Assembly: GCF_002915595.1 (NCBI RefSeq)
Contig: NZ_PQGG01000031.1
Span: forward strand, 1-64,000
Direction: 5' to 3'
Origin: Zhongshania marina
GTDB lineage: Bacteria; Pseudomonadota; Gammaproteobacteria; Pseudomonadales; Spongiibacteraceae
DNA: 64,000 bases
Shown here: in pieces, positions 45,369-53,884 of the stretch
Layout: the number at the start of each line of letters is the position of its first letter
How positions within the stretch are numbered: position 1 is the first letter of the stretch
Program-made: the position numbers and the translations under genes
The notes under the pieces: model-generated
What the model was told of the DNA's origin: nothing
The model's input: only the letters and a program-made list of their open reading frames with translations
The model's database searches: none

Positions 45369-46756
45369 GCCTGCCCCTTCAAAGAAAGCGCATGCGCAAA
45401 ACGCGCCGGCAATTCACCGGAAAACAACGCGCCCTGGCTGTCCATAATATTTGAGCTTTGCAGCCACTGAAAAAACTCCGGGGCTGGCGGCAGCTTAAAA
45501 AGGCGGCGAATATAGAGTGCGTCGTGAAAGGAGGTGGTTTGATAGTTGAGCATTATGTCGTCGGCACCAGGTATGCCCATAATAAAATTCCCACCCGCCG
45601 CCGCAAATTGGGTGAGCAGCATGTCCATATCATCCTGATCCGCTTCGGCATGGTTGGTGTAACAAATATCACAGCCCATAGGTAGACCTAACAGTTTTCC
45701 GCAGAAGTGATCTTCTAAGCCTGCGCGAATAATCTGTTTGCCGTTGTATAAATATTCTGGGCCAATAAAGCCCACCACGGTGTTTACTAGCAGCGGCGAG
45801 AACGCTCGCGCCACGGCGTAAGCACGCGTTTCTAGGGTCTGTTGATCTACGCCGTGATGCGCATTGGCAGACAACGCGCTACCTTGCCCCGTTTCAAAAT
45901 ACATTACATTATTGCCCACGGTGCCACGCTGCAAAGACTGTGCGGCGGCGTGGGCCTCTGCCAATAGTGGTAGATTCACACCAAAGCTAGCGTTGGCCGC
46001 CTCTGTGCCAGCAATAGACTGAAATACCAAATCTACCGGCGCGCCCTGATTGATAAGTTCCAATGTTGTTGTCACGTGGGTAAGCACGCAGGACTGGGTG
46101 GGAATATCAAAACGGGTGATAACATCCTCTAGCAAATGCAATAATCGCGACACAGTCTGAGTGTTATCTGACGCGGGATTGATACCGATTACCGCATCGC
46201 CACTGGCGTAGAGCAAACCGTCAATAATGCTCGCCGCGATTCCCGCCGCGTCGTCGGTGGGGTGGTTGGGCTGTAGGCGCGTTGAAAAATGATTCGCCAG
46301 CCCAAGGGTGTTGCGAAAACGCGTGACCACCTCGCATTTTTTGGCAACTAGAATAAGGTCTTGCACCCGCATTATTTTACTCACTGCGGCGACCATTTCC
46401 GGTGTTAGGCCCGGCGCTAATTGTTGTAGCGATTCTGTTGTGGCCGCATCCGACAGCAAGTAATCGCGAAATTCGCCAACACTCAAATGGGAGACAGGCG
46501 CAAAGGCTTGGGTGTTGTGACTGTCAATAATCAGCCGGGTTACTTCGTCATCTTCATAGGGAATAACAAGCTCATTAAGAAAGTGGCTGAGGGGAACATC
46601 GGCCAAAGCATATTGTGCCGCGACACGCTCTTCATTGCTGCTGGCGGCAATGCCGGCAAGCACATCGCCAGAACGAGCGGGGGTCGCCTTGGCGAGCAAG
46701 GTTTTTAGGTCGGCAAAAACATAATGCTGATAACCGAGGTTGACGCTAAACGGCAT
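45365..46756 (-). CDS. eutB: Ethanolamine ammonia-lyase large subunit
   Basis: A 463-residue TIM-barrel subunit that binds substrate and cobalamin with EutC. The core is well conserved: PLLVNTVVGFIGPEYLYNGKQIIRAGLEDHFCGKLLGLPMGCDICYTNH in parts (GFIGPEYLYNGKQ, EDHFCGKLLGLPMGCD), and GGNFIMGIPGADDIMLNYQTTSFHD in parts. The start at 46756 follows AAGGTGG; ten more upstream residues are less likely. No cobalamin riboswitch, transporter or aldehyde dehydrogenase is beside it, so this is a minimal eutBC system for nitrogen use. Confidence 0.95.
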   Translation of the reverse strand: MPFSVNLGYQHYVFADLKTLLAKATPARSGDVLAGIAASSNEERVAAQYALADVPLSHFLNELVIPYEDDEVTRLIIDSHNTQAFAPVSHLSVGEFRDYLLSDAATTESLQQLAPGLTPEMVAAVSKIMRVQDLILVAKKCEVVTRFRNTLGLANHFSTRLQPNHPTDDAAGIAASIIDGLLYASGDAVIGINPASDNTQTVSRLLHLLEDVITRFDIPTQSCVLTHVTTTLELINQGAPVDLVFQSIAGTEAANASFGVNLPLLAEAHAAAQSLQRGTVGNNVMYFETGQGSALSANAHHGVDQQTLETRAYAVARAFSPLLVNTVVGFIGPEYLYNGKQIIRAGLEDHFCGKLLGLPMGCDICYTNHAEADQDDMDMLLTQFAAAGGNFIMGIPGADDIMLNYQTTSFHDALYIRRLFKLPPAPEFFQWLQSSNIMDSQGALFSGELPARFAHALSLKGQA

Positions 46757-46840
46757 TGACCACCTTTTGCATAGACGAAAAGCCACTAGCCTTTGAAGCT
46801 ACCAAGCTTTGTCGTCTGGTGCAAAAGGAAATGCGGCTAG

Positions 46841-47200
46841 CTATAAAGCTACCCGCGCTTTGAAACCACCGAAAATCATCCGTTTACCGTCAAATGGCAT
46901 CATATCTGGACCCATCATTGCCTGCATTCTCGGGTCCTTCATGACAGCCTCGTTAATTCGATCGCGATCTTCGCGCGAGGCATAAACAATGTAAGAGAAC
47001 ACCACCACTTCGCCTTCTTCTAGCTTCACGCTTTGCGGAAACGAGGTGTGCACGCCGGTTTTTACGTCGTCGGCGACACACTCCATATACTCTAGCGCAC
47101 CGAGCTCCTTCCAAATTTCACCTGCGGTCTTGGCTATTTCAAAATACGCGTCCAAGTTTTTTTCTGGCACAGGCAATACAAAACCATCTACATAGTTCAT
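46841..47200 (-). CDS. DUF1428 family protein
   Basis: A 119-residue protein (MNYVDGFVLPVPEKNLDAY) with the conserved block YMECVADDVKTGVHTSFPQSVKLEEGEVVVFSYIVYASREDRDRIN (in parts). It has a ferredoxin-like dimeric alpha/beta-barrel fold similar to YciI and is common beside YciI and PhnB-like genes. Its function is unknown. It is the last gene of a three-gene unit likely driven by the ECF42-type promoter at 48140-48168. Confidence 0.88.
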   Translation of the reverse strand: MNYVDGFVLPVPEKNLDAYFEIAKTAGEIWKELGALEYMECVADDVKTGVHTSFPQSVKLEEGEVVVFSYIVYASREDRDRINEAVMKDPRMQAMMGPDMMPFDGKRMIFGGFKARVAL

Positions 47201-47219
47201 CGTTTTATCTCCATATTAA

Positions 47220-47651
47220 CTAAGCACATTCAGGCTCGGCCCCAAGTGGGGCAGGCCCATTTACCATCCACGAAATACCAAATTTATCGACAAAGGAACC
47301 AAAACGCTGAGACCAGAAGGTTTCTGCTATTGGCATGGTGATATTGCCACCCTCAGACAGCGCCGCAAAAATACGCTCCGCTTCAACAATTGTGTCGGCT
47401 TGAATTGCGACGCTGCTACCTGCCGGCCGTTCATACATTTCGGCGGGGGCATCGCAACCCATTAGAGTTAGACCCTCGCCGTTATCAATTTGGGCGTGCA
47501 TGACGTAATGCTGACAATCGGCGGGGAAATGTTCCGCCACTGGGGTTTCTGTCACCCCCATGATCACGGGCTCAAGATCTAAGCACGCGGCGTAAAACTC
47601 AAAGGCCTGCCGACAATTGCCAGCAAAATTCAAATAGGGATTAATTTTCAC
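47220..47651 (-). CDS. PhnB-like VOC-superfamily protein
   Basis: A 143-residue vicinal-oxygen-chelate protein (KINPYLNFAGNCRQAFEFYAACL, in parts) of the PhnB/3-demethylubiquinone methyltransferase-like group. It starts at GTG (47651) behind a perfect AAGGAG; longer frames lack a site. FVDKFGISWMVN near the end is typical. No enzymatic activity is established for this subgroup. It is the middle gene of the YciI-PhnB-DUF1428 unit. Confidence 0.88.
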   Translation of the reverse strand: MKINPYLNFAGNCRQAFEFYAACLDLEPVIMGVTETPVAEHFPADCQHYVMHAQIDNGEGLTLMGCDAPAEMYERPAGSSVAIQADTIVEAERIFAALSEGGNITMPIAETFWSQRFGSFVDKFGISWMVNGPAPLGAEPECA

Positions 47652-47676
47652 CGTGTTCTCCTTAAGCTTGTTCAAA

Positions 47677-48108
47677 TTATTGCTGCTGTTGCTGTTCCAT
47701 CGCTGCGCGCAAGCGCGCCTCTTGCTCTTGTAGTTCTGGGGTGAATTCTTCGCCAAAATCCTCGGCCTCAAATACCGGACGAATTTCGACATTGCTATGT
47801 TCACCGTCGGTATTGGGGATGCGCTTTGCCCAAGCGATGGCCTCTTCCATTGACGCCACCTGCCACATCCAAAACCCCGCCACTAGTTCTTTACCCTCTG
47901 CAAACGGGCCATGCTCTGCGCGAGGGGCTCCGTCGCCAAAGTGCACCCGTACACCGGCACTCGTTGGGTGTAAGCCTTCGCCACTTAGCATAATGCCCGC
48001 GTTTACCAGCTCTTCATTAAACGCGCCCATCTCTGTGAGTAACTGCTCACTTGGCATTTCACCCGCTTCGCTACTGGCGCTTGCCTTCATTAAAACGATA
48101 CATTTCAT
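47677..48108 (-). CDS. YciI/DGPF-domain protein
   Basis: A 143-residue protein with a DGPF-type domain (about 1-110): MKCIVLMKASASSEAG, HGPFAEGKELVAGFWMWQVASMEEAIAWAKRIP in parts. The C-terminus is acidic and ends in a run of Gln. DGPF proteins are the usual neighbours and targets of ECF42 sigma factors, and the gene is preceded by a matching promoter (48140-48168). The biochemical role is unknown. Confidence 0.9.
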   Translation of the reverse strand: MKCIVLMKASASSEAGEMPSEQLLTEMGAFNEELVNAGIMLSGEGLHPTSAGVRVHFGDGAPRAEHGPFAEGKELVAGFWMWQVASMEEAIAWAKRIPNTDGEHSNVEIRPVFEAEDFGEEFTPELQEQEARLRAAMEQQQQQ

Positions 48109-48139
48109 AAATCACTCCTTCATGATCACTTTCTTTCTA

Positions 48140-48168
48140 TAGTCGAAGCGTGGTGTGTCAATTCGACA
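48140..48168 (-). promoter_or_regulatory. ECF42-type promoter of the YciI-PhnB-DUF1428 unit
   Basis: On the minus strand the sequence reads TGTCGA, 17 bases, CGACTA, 32 bases before the start codon. The same two boxes at the same spacing occur upstream of the other YciI gene (49577-49605). TGTCGA is the reported -35 element of ECF42 sigma factors. Confidence 0.82.
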
Positions 48169-48306
48169 GGATATGCAAAATATTTTTTCTTCCCCTGCAT
48201 TCCGTCGTCACAAGACCGTGATATACGAGTAGTTGGCAAAGTTTTTACTCACACCCAATATTGGCATTACAATGGCAAACATCATAAAAGTTACAGATGC
48301 GAAACC

Positions 48307-49212
48307 ATGCTGACATTCCTTCCCCCCTTTGTGCGCGGCAGCCTGATTATGCTGCTGATTATTTGCTCCACCCTAATGCTAGTCCCATTTTTATTTCTTG
48401 CCGCAATACTCAAGCTACTTATTCCACTGGCGACCACCCGTCGCTGGTTTACGATTGTGTCGATAGAAATAGCGAACCTCTGGGTAGGCTTTAACAATTT
48501 GCTGCTTAGTGTCGTTAATGACATCGAATGGGACATTAAAGGCGCCGAGGGGCTAGACCCTAAAGACTGGTATTTTGTTACCTGTAATCACCAGTCCTGG
48601 GCAGATATTTTGGTTGCGCAGAAAGCCCTATTTCGCAAAATTCCTATGCTTAAATTCTTTCTTAAACAACAACTTATCTGGGTGCCGGTGATTGGTTTGG
48701 CGTGGTGGGCGCTGGATTTTCCGTTTATGAAACGCTATTCGGCGGCGGAGATCGAAAAGAATCCGGCATTAAAGGGCAAGGATTTAGAAACCACCCGCAA
48801 GGCCTGTGAAAAGTTTAAGTACACGCCGGTCACGGTGTTTAATTTTATGGAGGGCACCCGCTTTACCCCAGACAAACACCGCAGCCAAGAGTCACCGTAT
48901 CAGTATTTGCTCAAACCCAAAGCCGGCGGCGCGGCTTTTGTGCTGGGGGCAATGGGGGAGCAGTTGCACACCCTCTTAAATATTACGATTCACTACCCCA
49001 GCGATGACCGCAGCTTTTGGCATTTTCTGTGTGGCAAAATACACAAGGTAGTGGTTCGTATAGAACGGCAAAGCATTCCACCCCGCTTTTTAAGCCGCGA
49101 TTATTTGAACGATCAGCAGTTTAGGGCAGAGTTTCAGCAGTGGGTGTCTGACTTATGGGCGCAAAAAGACGAACTTCTAGGCCAGTTGCACGGCAAAACT
49201 GACCCCGCCTAA
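48307..49212 (+). CDS. 1-acylglycerol-3-phosphate acyltransferase-like protein (YihG type)
   Basis: A 301-residue membrane acyltransferase with an N-terminal hydrophobic helix. The catalytic NHxxxxD box is NHQSWAD (about residues 94-100) and the glycerolipid-binding box is MEGTRFT (about 181-187). It acylates lysophosphatidic acid, possibly with a fatty-acid preference as in E. coli YihG. It is convergent with the YciI gene (4-base overlap). Confidence 0.88.
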   Translation: MLTFLPPFVRGSLIMLLIICSTLMLVPFLFLAAILKLLIPLATTRRWFTIVSIEIANLWVGFNNLLLSVVNDIEWDIKGAEGLDPKDWYFVTCNHQSWADILVAQKALFRKIPMLKFFLKQQLIWVPVIGLAWWALDFPFMKRYSAAEIEKNPALKGKDLETTRKACEKFKYTPVTVFNFMEGTRFTPDKHRSQESPYQYLLKPKAGGAAFVLGAMGEQLHTLLNITIHYPSDDRSFWHFLCGKIHKVVVRIERQSIPPRFLSRDYLNDQQFRAEFQQWVSDLWAQKDELLGQLHGKTDPA

Positions 49213-49544
49213 GCTGGCTGCAGCTGGCGTATTGGCCGCACTTCTATGGAGCCGACACGGGCCGGTGGAATTTTTGCGGCCTTGTCTAGCGCCTCATTAA
49301 GGTCGCGGGCTTCTAGCAAATAAAATCCCGCTAACTGCTCTTTGGTTTCCGCAAAAGGGCCGTCGGTGAAGGTTGTTTTGTCGTTGCGAATGCGCAGGGT
49401 AGTGGCCGTTTCCACCGGCTGTAGCGCCTCACCGGCAATGAAATGACCGCTCTCTAACAAGCCCTCAACGCAGGACATACACTCGGCGTCGTCCATCGCC
49501 GCTATTTTTGCTTCTTCGCCATAAACCAAACATAAATACTTCAT
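49209..49544 (-). CDS. YciI/DGPF-domain protein, second copy
   Basis: A 111-residue DGPF protein (MKYLCLVYGEEAKIAAMDDAEC, in parts; the DGPF motif itself is TFTDGPFAETKEQLAGFYLLEARDLNEAL in parts). It is shorter than the first copy. It is preceded by the same promoter pair (49577-49605) and lies directly downstream of the ECF42-type sigma factor gene. It shares one transcription direction with it, separated by about 73 bases. Confidence 0.92.
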   Translation of the reverse strand: MKYLCLVYGEEAKIAAMDDAECMSCVEGLLESGHFIAGEALQPVETATTLRIRNDKTTFTDGPFAETKEQLAGFYLLEARDLNEALDKAAKIPPARVGSIEVRPIRQLQPA

Positions 49545-49576
49545 TCGTTTTACCCTCTAAATAGCTATTCTTATCC

Positions 49577-49605
49577 TAGTCGAATAAGGGCGATCTAAAT
49601 CGACA
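49577..49605 (-). promoter_or_regulatory. ECF42-type promoter of the second YciI gene
   Basis: On the minus strand: TGTCGA, 17 bases, CGACTA, 33 bases before the start codon. It is the same architecture as at 48140-48168, while the spacers differ in sequence, so the conservation is limited to the two boxes. Confidence 0.85.
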
Positions 49606-49617
49606 ACAAGCCCAATA

Positions 49618-50925
49618 TTATTTTGTTAATTTCGCCTGCATCTCGGCAATGCGCTTTTCTAAAAAGCGAATTTCTGGCATTTGCCGGGCATAGCCAAGCG
49701 CCTCTTTGTAGGCCGCAAAGGCCGGCTGATACTGCCCTAGCTGACGTTTAAAGTCGGCCCGCGCGGCGTGTAAAAGATGGTAATCTGCCAAGTCACCTGC
49801 TTCATAAATTTCATCAACTGCGCTTGCCCCCACTGCTGGGCCGTCGCGCATTCCAAGCGCTACTGCGCGGTTTAAGGCAATAACTGGACTGGTATTTAGC
49901 CTGAGTAGAACATCGTACAGGCCCACAATTTCATGCCAGTCGGTGGTTTCTGCCGACGTCGATTCGGCGTGAATTGCAGCTATGGCCGCTTGAATAGAGT
50001 AGGGGCCGAAACGGCCATCTTTGAGAGCCCGGCGCACTAGAGCCACGCCCTTATCGATATACTCGCTATTCCAAAGACGACGATCCTGATCCGCCATCAA
50101 CACCAATTCATCCTGTGCGTCGGTACGAGCGGCACGGCGAGATTCCTGTAACAACATTAAGGCCAGCAGTCCGGCTATTTCGGTGTCTGCACTGCTGTCT
50201 CGATTCAAATTTAACAATAATTCCGCCAGGCGAATCGCCTCAGCGGAAACATCTGCTCGCGTAATATTGGCCCCCGAGGACGCGGAATAACCCTCGTTGA
50301 ACATCAGGTAAAGCACCTGCAATACCGCATTAATACGCTCCGGTAATTCCGCCGCACTGGGTATTTGATAAGGGATGCGTGCATCGCGAATTTTTGCTTT
50401 GGCCCGCACAATGCGCTGCGCGATGGTGGTGGGCCGGCTGAGAAAGGCGCTGGCGATTTCCTCCGTACTCAAGCCGCAGATTTCGCGCAGAGTCAGCGCG
50501 ACGCGGCTTTCTTCAGCAAGAGCGGGGTGGCAACAGGTAAAGATAAGCCGCAGACGGTCATCCTCGATATCTTCATCCGCGTAGGCGACGAAATCGGGGG
50601 TATCTACCTCAAGCTGATCGGCAAGCTCGTCAATACCCTGCACAAACCGCGACTGACGCCTCAATCCGTCTATGGCTTTAAATCGCCCCGTAGATACTAG
50701 CCATGCCCGAGGATTTGCCGGCACGCCGTCAAGAGGCCACTGCTTTAGTGCAGCGGTAAAGGCATCTTGCAAGGCCTCGTCAGCCAATTGAAAATCGCCA
50801 AGCAGACGCAGCAAGGTCGCGAATACACGGCGCGACTCGCACCGATATAGCGCCTCAATTTGTTGGTGTACCTGCGCCGTAGCCTTCGCCAAGCTCACAT
50901 CTCTGCTGTTTTGGATTTTTGCCAA
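49618..50925 (-). CDS. ECF42-type RNA polymerase sigma factor with C-terminal TPR-like domain
   Basis: A 435-residue extracytoplasmic-function sigma factor. Region 2 (about 35-105; LRLLGDFQLADEALQDAFTAALKQWP in parts) and region 4 (about 130-190; EICGLSTEEIASAFLSRPTTIAQRIVRAK in parts) are standard. The extra 240-residue C-terminus holds the DUF6596/TPR-like part (YLMFNEGYSASSG, then DRRLWNSEYIDKG, then LNRAVALGMRDGP). That C-terminus and DGPF partner genes define ECF42, which has no cognate anti-sigma factor. No TGTCGA promoter is seen in front of the sigma gene itself. Confidence 0.92.
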   Translation of the reverse strand: MAKIQNSRDVSLAKATAQVHQQIEALYRCESRRVFATLLRLLGDFQLADEALQDAFTAALKQWPLDGVPANPRAWLVSTGRFKAIDGLRRQSRFVQGIDELADQLEVDTPDFVAYADEDIEDDRLRLIFTCCHPALAEESRVALTLREICGLSTEEIASAFLSRPTTIAQRIVRAKAKIRDARIPYQIPSAAELPERINAVLQVLYLMFNEGYSASSGANITRADVSAEAIRLAELLLNLNRDSSADTEIAGLLALMLLQESRRAARTDAQDELVLMADQDRRLWNSEYIDKGVALVRRALKDGRFGPYSIQAAIAAIHAESTSAETTDWHEIVGLYDVLLRLNTSPVIALNRAVALGMRDGPAVGASAVDEIYEAGDLADYHLLHAARADFKRQLGQYQPAFAAYKEALGYARQMPEIRFLEKRIAEMQAKLTK

Positions 50926-51006
50926 TACTAACCCAGCCCTTTATGGAAGGCAGCTCTACGCGGAAACATCTTATATTATTTCTTAGCGCCTACTCACACA
51001 GAAAAA

Positions 51007-52251
51007 CTAGGTTTGTGCACTGCGGCAATTAGCTTGTAACACTTGATTAATTTCAGAAATATTTAATTCTGAAACGCCAAATTGCTCAGCATATTTCGGC
51101 CAGTCATTTAGCGTGGCCATAATTTCTTCTAGTATTAATTCAGCGTCTGTTTTACGAATACCTGCATGGCGGGCCAACTCAAGATAACGATTACGGCTGG
51201 TGGGAACACGAAGCCGTCCTAGACGCATGGCATGGCCACCATTCACCTTACAATAGGCGCCGTCATACCACGGCGACAGTCGCCAATGCCCTGCGCCGTC
51301 CATCAAGAAGGAAAAGTTCTTACCATGATCGTCACAATTATGAGCTAAATAATTAAATAATATGCGTCGATATAGTTCGACGACGTCGCTTTGTTCCTGT
51401 GTCAAATGCCGGCAAGCTGCCAAAGCCATTTCAGCGGAAATCGCCTGCTCAGCAATATCCATATCTAGCAAACCGGCAAGCGTACACTGATGTAATTTGT
51501 ATGCGTAATTCGTCGCTGTTCTATCAAATCGGTCAATTACAAACCAACCGCGCTCCTCGTCTTCTAGCAACTCACAGAGTGGCACCGCGATACCTGTGTG
51601 TTCCGCCATACGCGCATAGCTAATTTCAACGCGGTTCTGTAAGTCACTTTCCACCGGTACTTTTATGATGACTGGGCGGTATCCCTCACTTAATGTATCG
51701 GTACTTGTCAGTGCGCCGTCATCATTTATTGCCAGTGAGAATTTCGGATAAGCCCCACCTGCGCTACCGGCCGCATGTTTATATGCTTGCGATAGAACCT
51801 CAGAATTACCCGCCGCGACATTACGTGCGCTGCTTTGTAATTGACGTAAACTCCAGCTAGTTTCTTCATTGATATAGTCCGAGCTAGGCTGAAATTCTAA
51901 TGCGCCAATTGCACGATCACTCTGCCATGCAAGTCGATCACACACCGACGGGTCAAGCAGACCAGCCTCGGCCAAGGCAACTTCCATTACTCGCATTCCC
52001 CATCGGTCAGGAAGCGCATCGGCGATAAATCCAGGTAATCCCTGTAAACCAAGCCGTGTTCGAATATCAATGACATGGGTATCACGATTTAACGGCGCCG
52101 TAAGCGGCGAAACCTCAAGGCCACTATCAAGAATTTCGGTACTATAGCGCCAAGCTAATTTCCCGTCAGGTGACAGACTCAAGCGGCACAGCGGTGTCGC
52201 CTCACCAAGAAGATTTAGGTGAACATCTATTTCCGTCAACTTACGCATCAC
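51007..52251 (-). CDS. hipA: HipA-like serine/threonine kinase toxin
   Basis: A 414-residue protein of the HipA family. It has LPGFIADALPDRWG (about 72-85), the phosphorylated loop AGSAGGAYPK (about 161-170), the nucleotide Lys in VIIKVP (about residue 197), the catalytic NCDDHGKNFSF (D308) and SPWYD replacing DFG. HipA kinases phosphorylate a target such as glutamyl-tRNA synthetase and cause dormancy. It follows the HTH antitoxin gene with an 11-base overlap. Confidence 0.92.
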   Translation of the reverse strand: MMRKLTEIDVHLNLLGEATPLCRLSLSPDGKLAWRYSTEILDSGLEVSPLTAPLNRDTHVIDIRTRLGLQGLPGFIADALPDRWGMRVMEVALAEAGLLDPSVCDRLAWQSDRAIGALEFQPSSDYINEETSWSLRQLQSSARNVAAGNSEVLSQAYKHAAGSAGGAYPKFSLAINDDGALTSTDTLSEGYRPVIIKVPVESDLQNRVEISYARMAEHTGIAVPLCELLEDEERGWFVIDRFDRTATNYAYKLHQCTLAGLLDMDIAEQAISAEMALAACRHLTQEQSDVVELYRRILFNYLAHNCDDHGKNFSFLMDGAGHWRLSPWYDGAYCKVNGGHAMRLGRLRVPTSRNRYLELARHAGIRKTDAELILEEIMATLNDWPKYAEQFGVSELNISEINQVLQANCRSAQT

Positions 52252-52552
52252 GCCAAGCCTTGCGGTTATATCGTTCGTGTTGCTCTAAAGACCAATGTTC
52301 GCGGGATTCAAGTGCAGCCACAACGGGCCCCATTAAACGCAAAGTACTCAATATAACGAGTAGTTTGTCTGAGGTCAGAATGCCCGTGCGCTCAAATCGC
52401 TTTAGCGTACTCTCAGAAACACCTGTACGCCGTGATAATTCGCGTATAGACCAACCGTAGGCAATTCGATTATCACGCACGGCATTGATTAAGCGGACTG
52501 AAGCATCAGTGGGTAATGCGTATGGGCCAATATTATCCATTGTAAAACACAC
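52241..52552 (-). CDS. hipB: HipB-like HTH antitoxin
   Basis: A 103-residue Cro/C1-type DNA-binding protein with a clear HTH (YGWSIRELSRRTGVSESTLKRFERTG in parts). It should neutralise the HipA-like kinase and repress the operon. The start at 52552 is the first possible one and leads directly from a short AT-rich promoter region with a candidate operator (52561-52581). Confidence 0.88.
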   Translation of the reverse strand: MCFTMDNIGPYALPTDASVRLINAVRDNRIAYGWSIRELSRRTGVSESTLKRFERTGILTSDKLLVILSTLRLMGPVVAALESREHWSLEQHERYNRKAWRDA

Positions 52553-52560
52553 ACTTATTA

Positions 52561-52581
52561 ATGGTTTAAATATAACACCAT
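52561..52581. promoter_or_regulatory. Candidate operator of the hipBA-like pair
   Basis: ATGGT and ACCAT form an inverted repeat with an 11-base AT-rich spacer, 8 bases upstream of hipB. A related half-site pair occurs at about 52587-52617 (ACCAAA...TTGGTT). Binding is not proven. Confidence 0.4.
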
Positions 52582-52727
52582 AAATACCAAATTATAGCAA
52601 TATTGGTTTATATATAAGCTTATTTAATGGTAACTCATCAACAATGTGTTGAACAAAATAGTATGCCGGAGATACACAACAGAATGTCGTACCGCAGGTG
52701 CTATAGCACCCACGGCTTCACTTCGTA

Positions 52728-52847
52728 TCAGGAGAAAGGCGAGTTTTTGCTCGTGTTCATTTTATCCTTCTTCGCCAATTTCTTTTCTTTCTGTGTTAAC
52801 AGCGGCTTTTTCTTGGTTTCTTTATTGCTCTTTTGTTCTTTACTCAT
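52728..52847 (-). CDS. 39-residue lysine-rich protein
   Basis: The frame MSKEQKSNKETKKKPLLT... is preceded by GGAG at a spacing of 8. It is extremely basic: 13 Lys in 39 residues, including KETKKKP and KEKKLAKKDK. It is too short for many gene finders. Short Lys-rich proteins starting MSKEQ-SNKE-KK are frequent in gammaproteobacteria as I recall them, but no function is assigned. The rest of the 52848-53104 spacer holds a CCACCGC/GCGGTGG hairpin (52923-52940) and no other gene. Confidence 0.65.
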   Translation of the reverse strand: MSKEQKSNKETKKKPLLTQKEKKLAKKDKMNTSKNSPFS

Positions 52848-53104
52848 TTTCTGAACTCCATTCAGTGGGGCGACGACGTTTGGATAGGCCATCGCCAATA
52901 AAGCGAATAGATCTTTGAGATACCACCGCGGTAGCGGTGGCTACTCCAGAGTACGCCCTTTCTTGGTATTAGCTATAGGCGACGGCGGGAATCAGAAAAT
53001 AAATATTGCTCCCATTTAAGCCGGCGCTACCAATACACGGCGCTGCGCCTTACAATTTAGTTTCTTCGCATTTGCTGTAGATCACCCCAACTTTTTGGAT
53101 TCCA

Positions 53105-53881
53105 ATGTCTGAGCTTCACTATTATCAGTATTTACTGATTGGTTTAATTTTCATTTGGAGCGGCTTTGTTCGCTCTGGATTGGGCTTTGGCGGCGCCGTA
53201 TTGTCATTACCGTTTTTGCTACTGGTTCATAATCAGCCCTTGGTGTTTTTGCCTTTAATTTCAGTGCAATTATTATTTTTCTCGTCGATTACGCTGCTAC
53301 TTAACAACCGCAAATCTACCGCTGCCCAACGCACCCATAAAAGCACCGTCGACTGGCGCTATCTTCGATATATGCTTGCGATCATGATTGTGCCAAAACT
53401 ACTGGGGGTTTTTGGCTTGATCACGATGCCGGCCAATATTCTCAGTATTATTATTTTTGTGGTGGTATCGGTTTACGCCATTACTTACATTGCCAACAAA
53501 CCTTTTAAAAGTAATAGCAAATTTATCGATGCCCTCTTTTTAATGGCCGGCGGCTATATCAGCGGTACCTCGCTTATTGGCGCACCATTGATTATTGCCG
53601 TCGCGGCACAACACGTTGCCCGCGAACGTCTGCGCGACACCTTGTTTGCCCTGTGGTTTATTTTGGTCAGCATCAAACTTGCGGCATTTATTTACGCCGG
53701 TGTGAGCTTGCAACTCATTCATCACCTTTGGTTATTACCCTGTGCCGCCATCGGTCACTTTATTGGCCTGCGCTTCCACGAGCGCATGCTAAAAGCTGAA
53801 ACGCCGATGTTCTTTAGAGTAATGGGGATAGCACTGCTATTAATTAGCGCGCTGGGACTTTGGAATGTGCTAGAAGGCTAA
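53105..53881 (+). CDS. TauE/SafE (TSUP) family membrane protein
   Basis: A 258-residue protein with about eight hydrophobic helices. The start (YYQYLLIGLIFIWSGFVRSGLGFGGAVLSLPFLLL in parts) and the second repeat (LFLMAGGYISGTSLIGAPLIIAVAAQHV in parts) show the TSUP double-repeat with GFGG and SLIGAP motifs. Members export sulfite or move other sulfur compounds; the substrate is unknown here. It is convergent with DUF3465. Confidence 0.87.
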   Translation: MSELHYYQYLLIGLIFIWSGFVRSGLGFGGAVLSLPFLLLVHNQPLVFLPLISVQLLFFSSITLLLNNRKSTAAQRTHKSTVDWRYLRYMLAIMIVPKLLGVFGLITMPANILSIIIFVVVSVYAITYIANKPFKSNSKFIDALFLMAGGYISGTSLIGAPLIIAVAAQHVARERLRDTLFALWFILVSIKLAAFIYAGVSLQLIHHLWLLPCAAIGHFIGLRFHERMLKAETPMFFRVMGIALLLISALGLWNVLEG

Positions 53882-53884
53882 ACT

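Noticed and set aside
52627-52854. 75-codon plus-strand frame with a Phe/Leu-rich tail
   Set aside because: It is the reverse complement of the lysine-rich small gene and has no ribosome binding site.
52923-52940. CCACCGC/GCGGTGG hairpin as a terminator
   Set aside because: There is no T-run on either side, so it is only recorded as a small palindrome.
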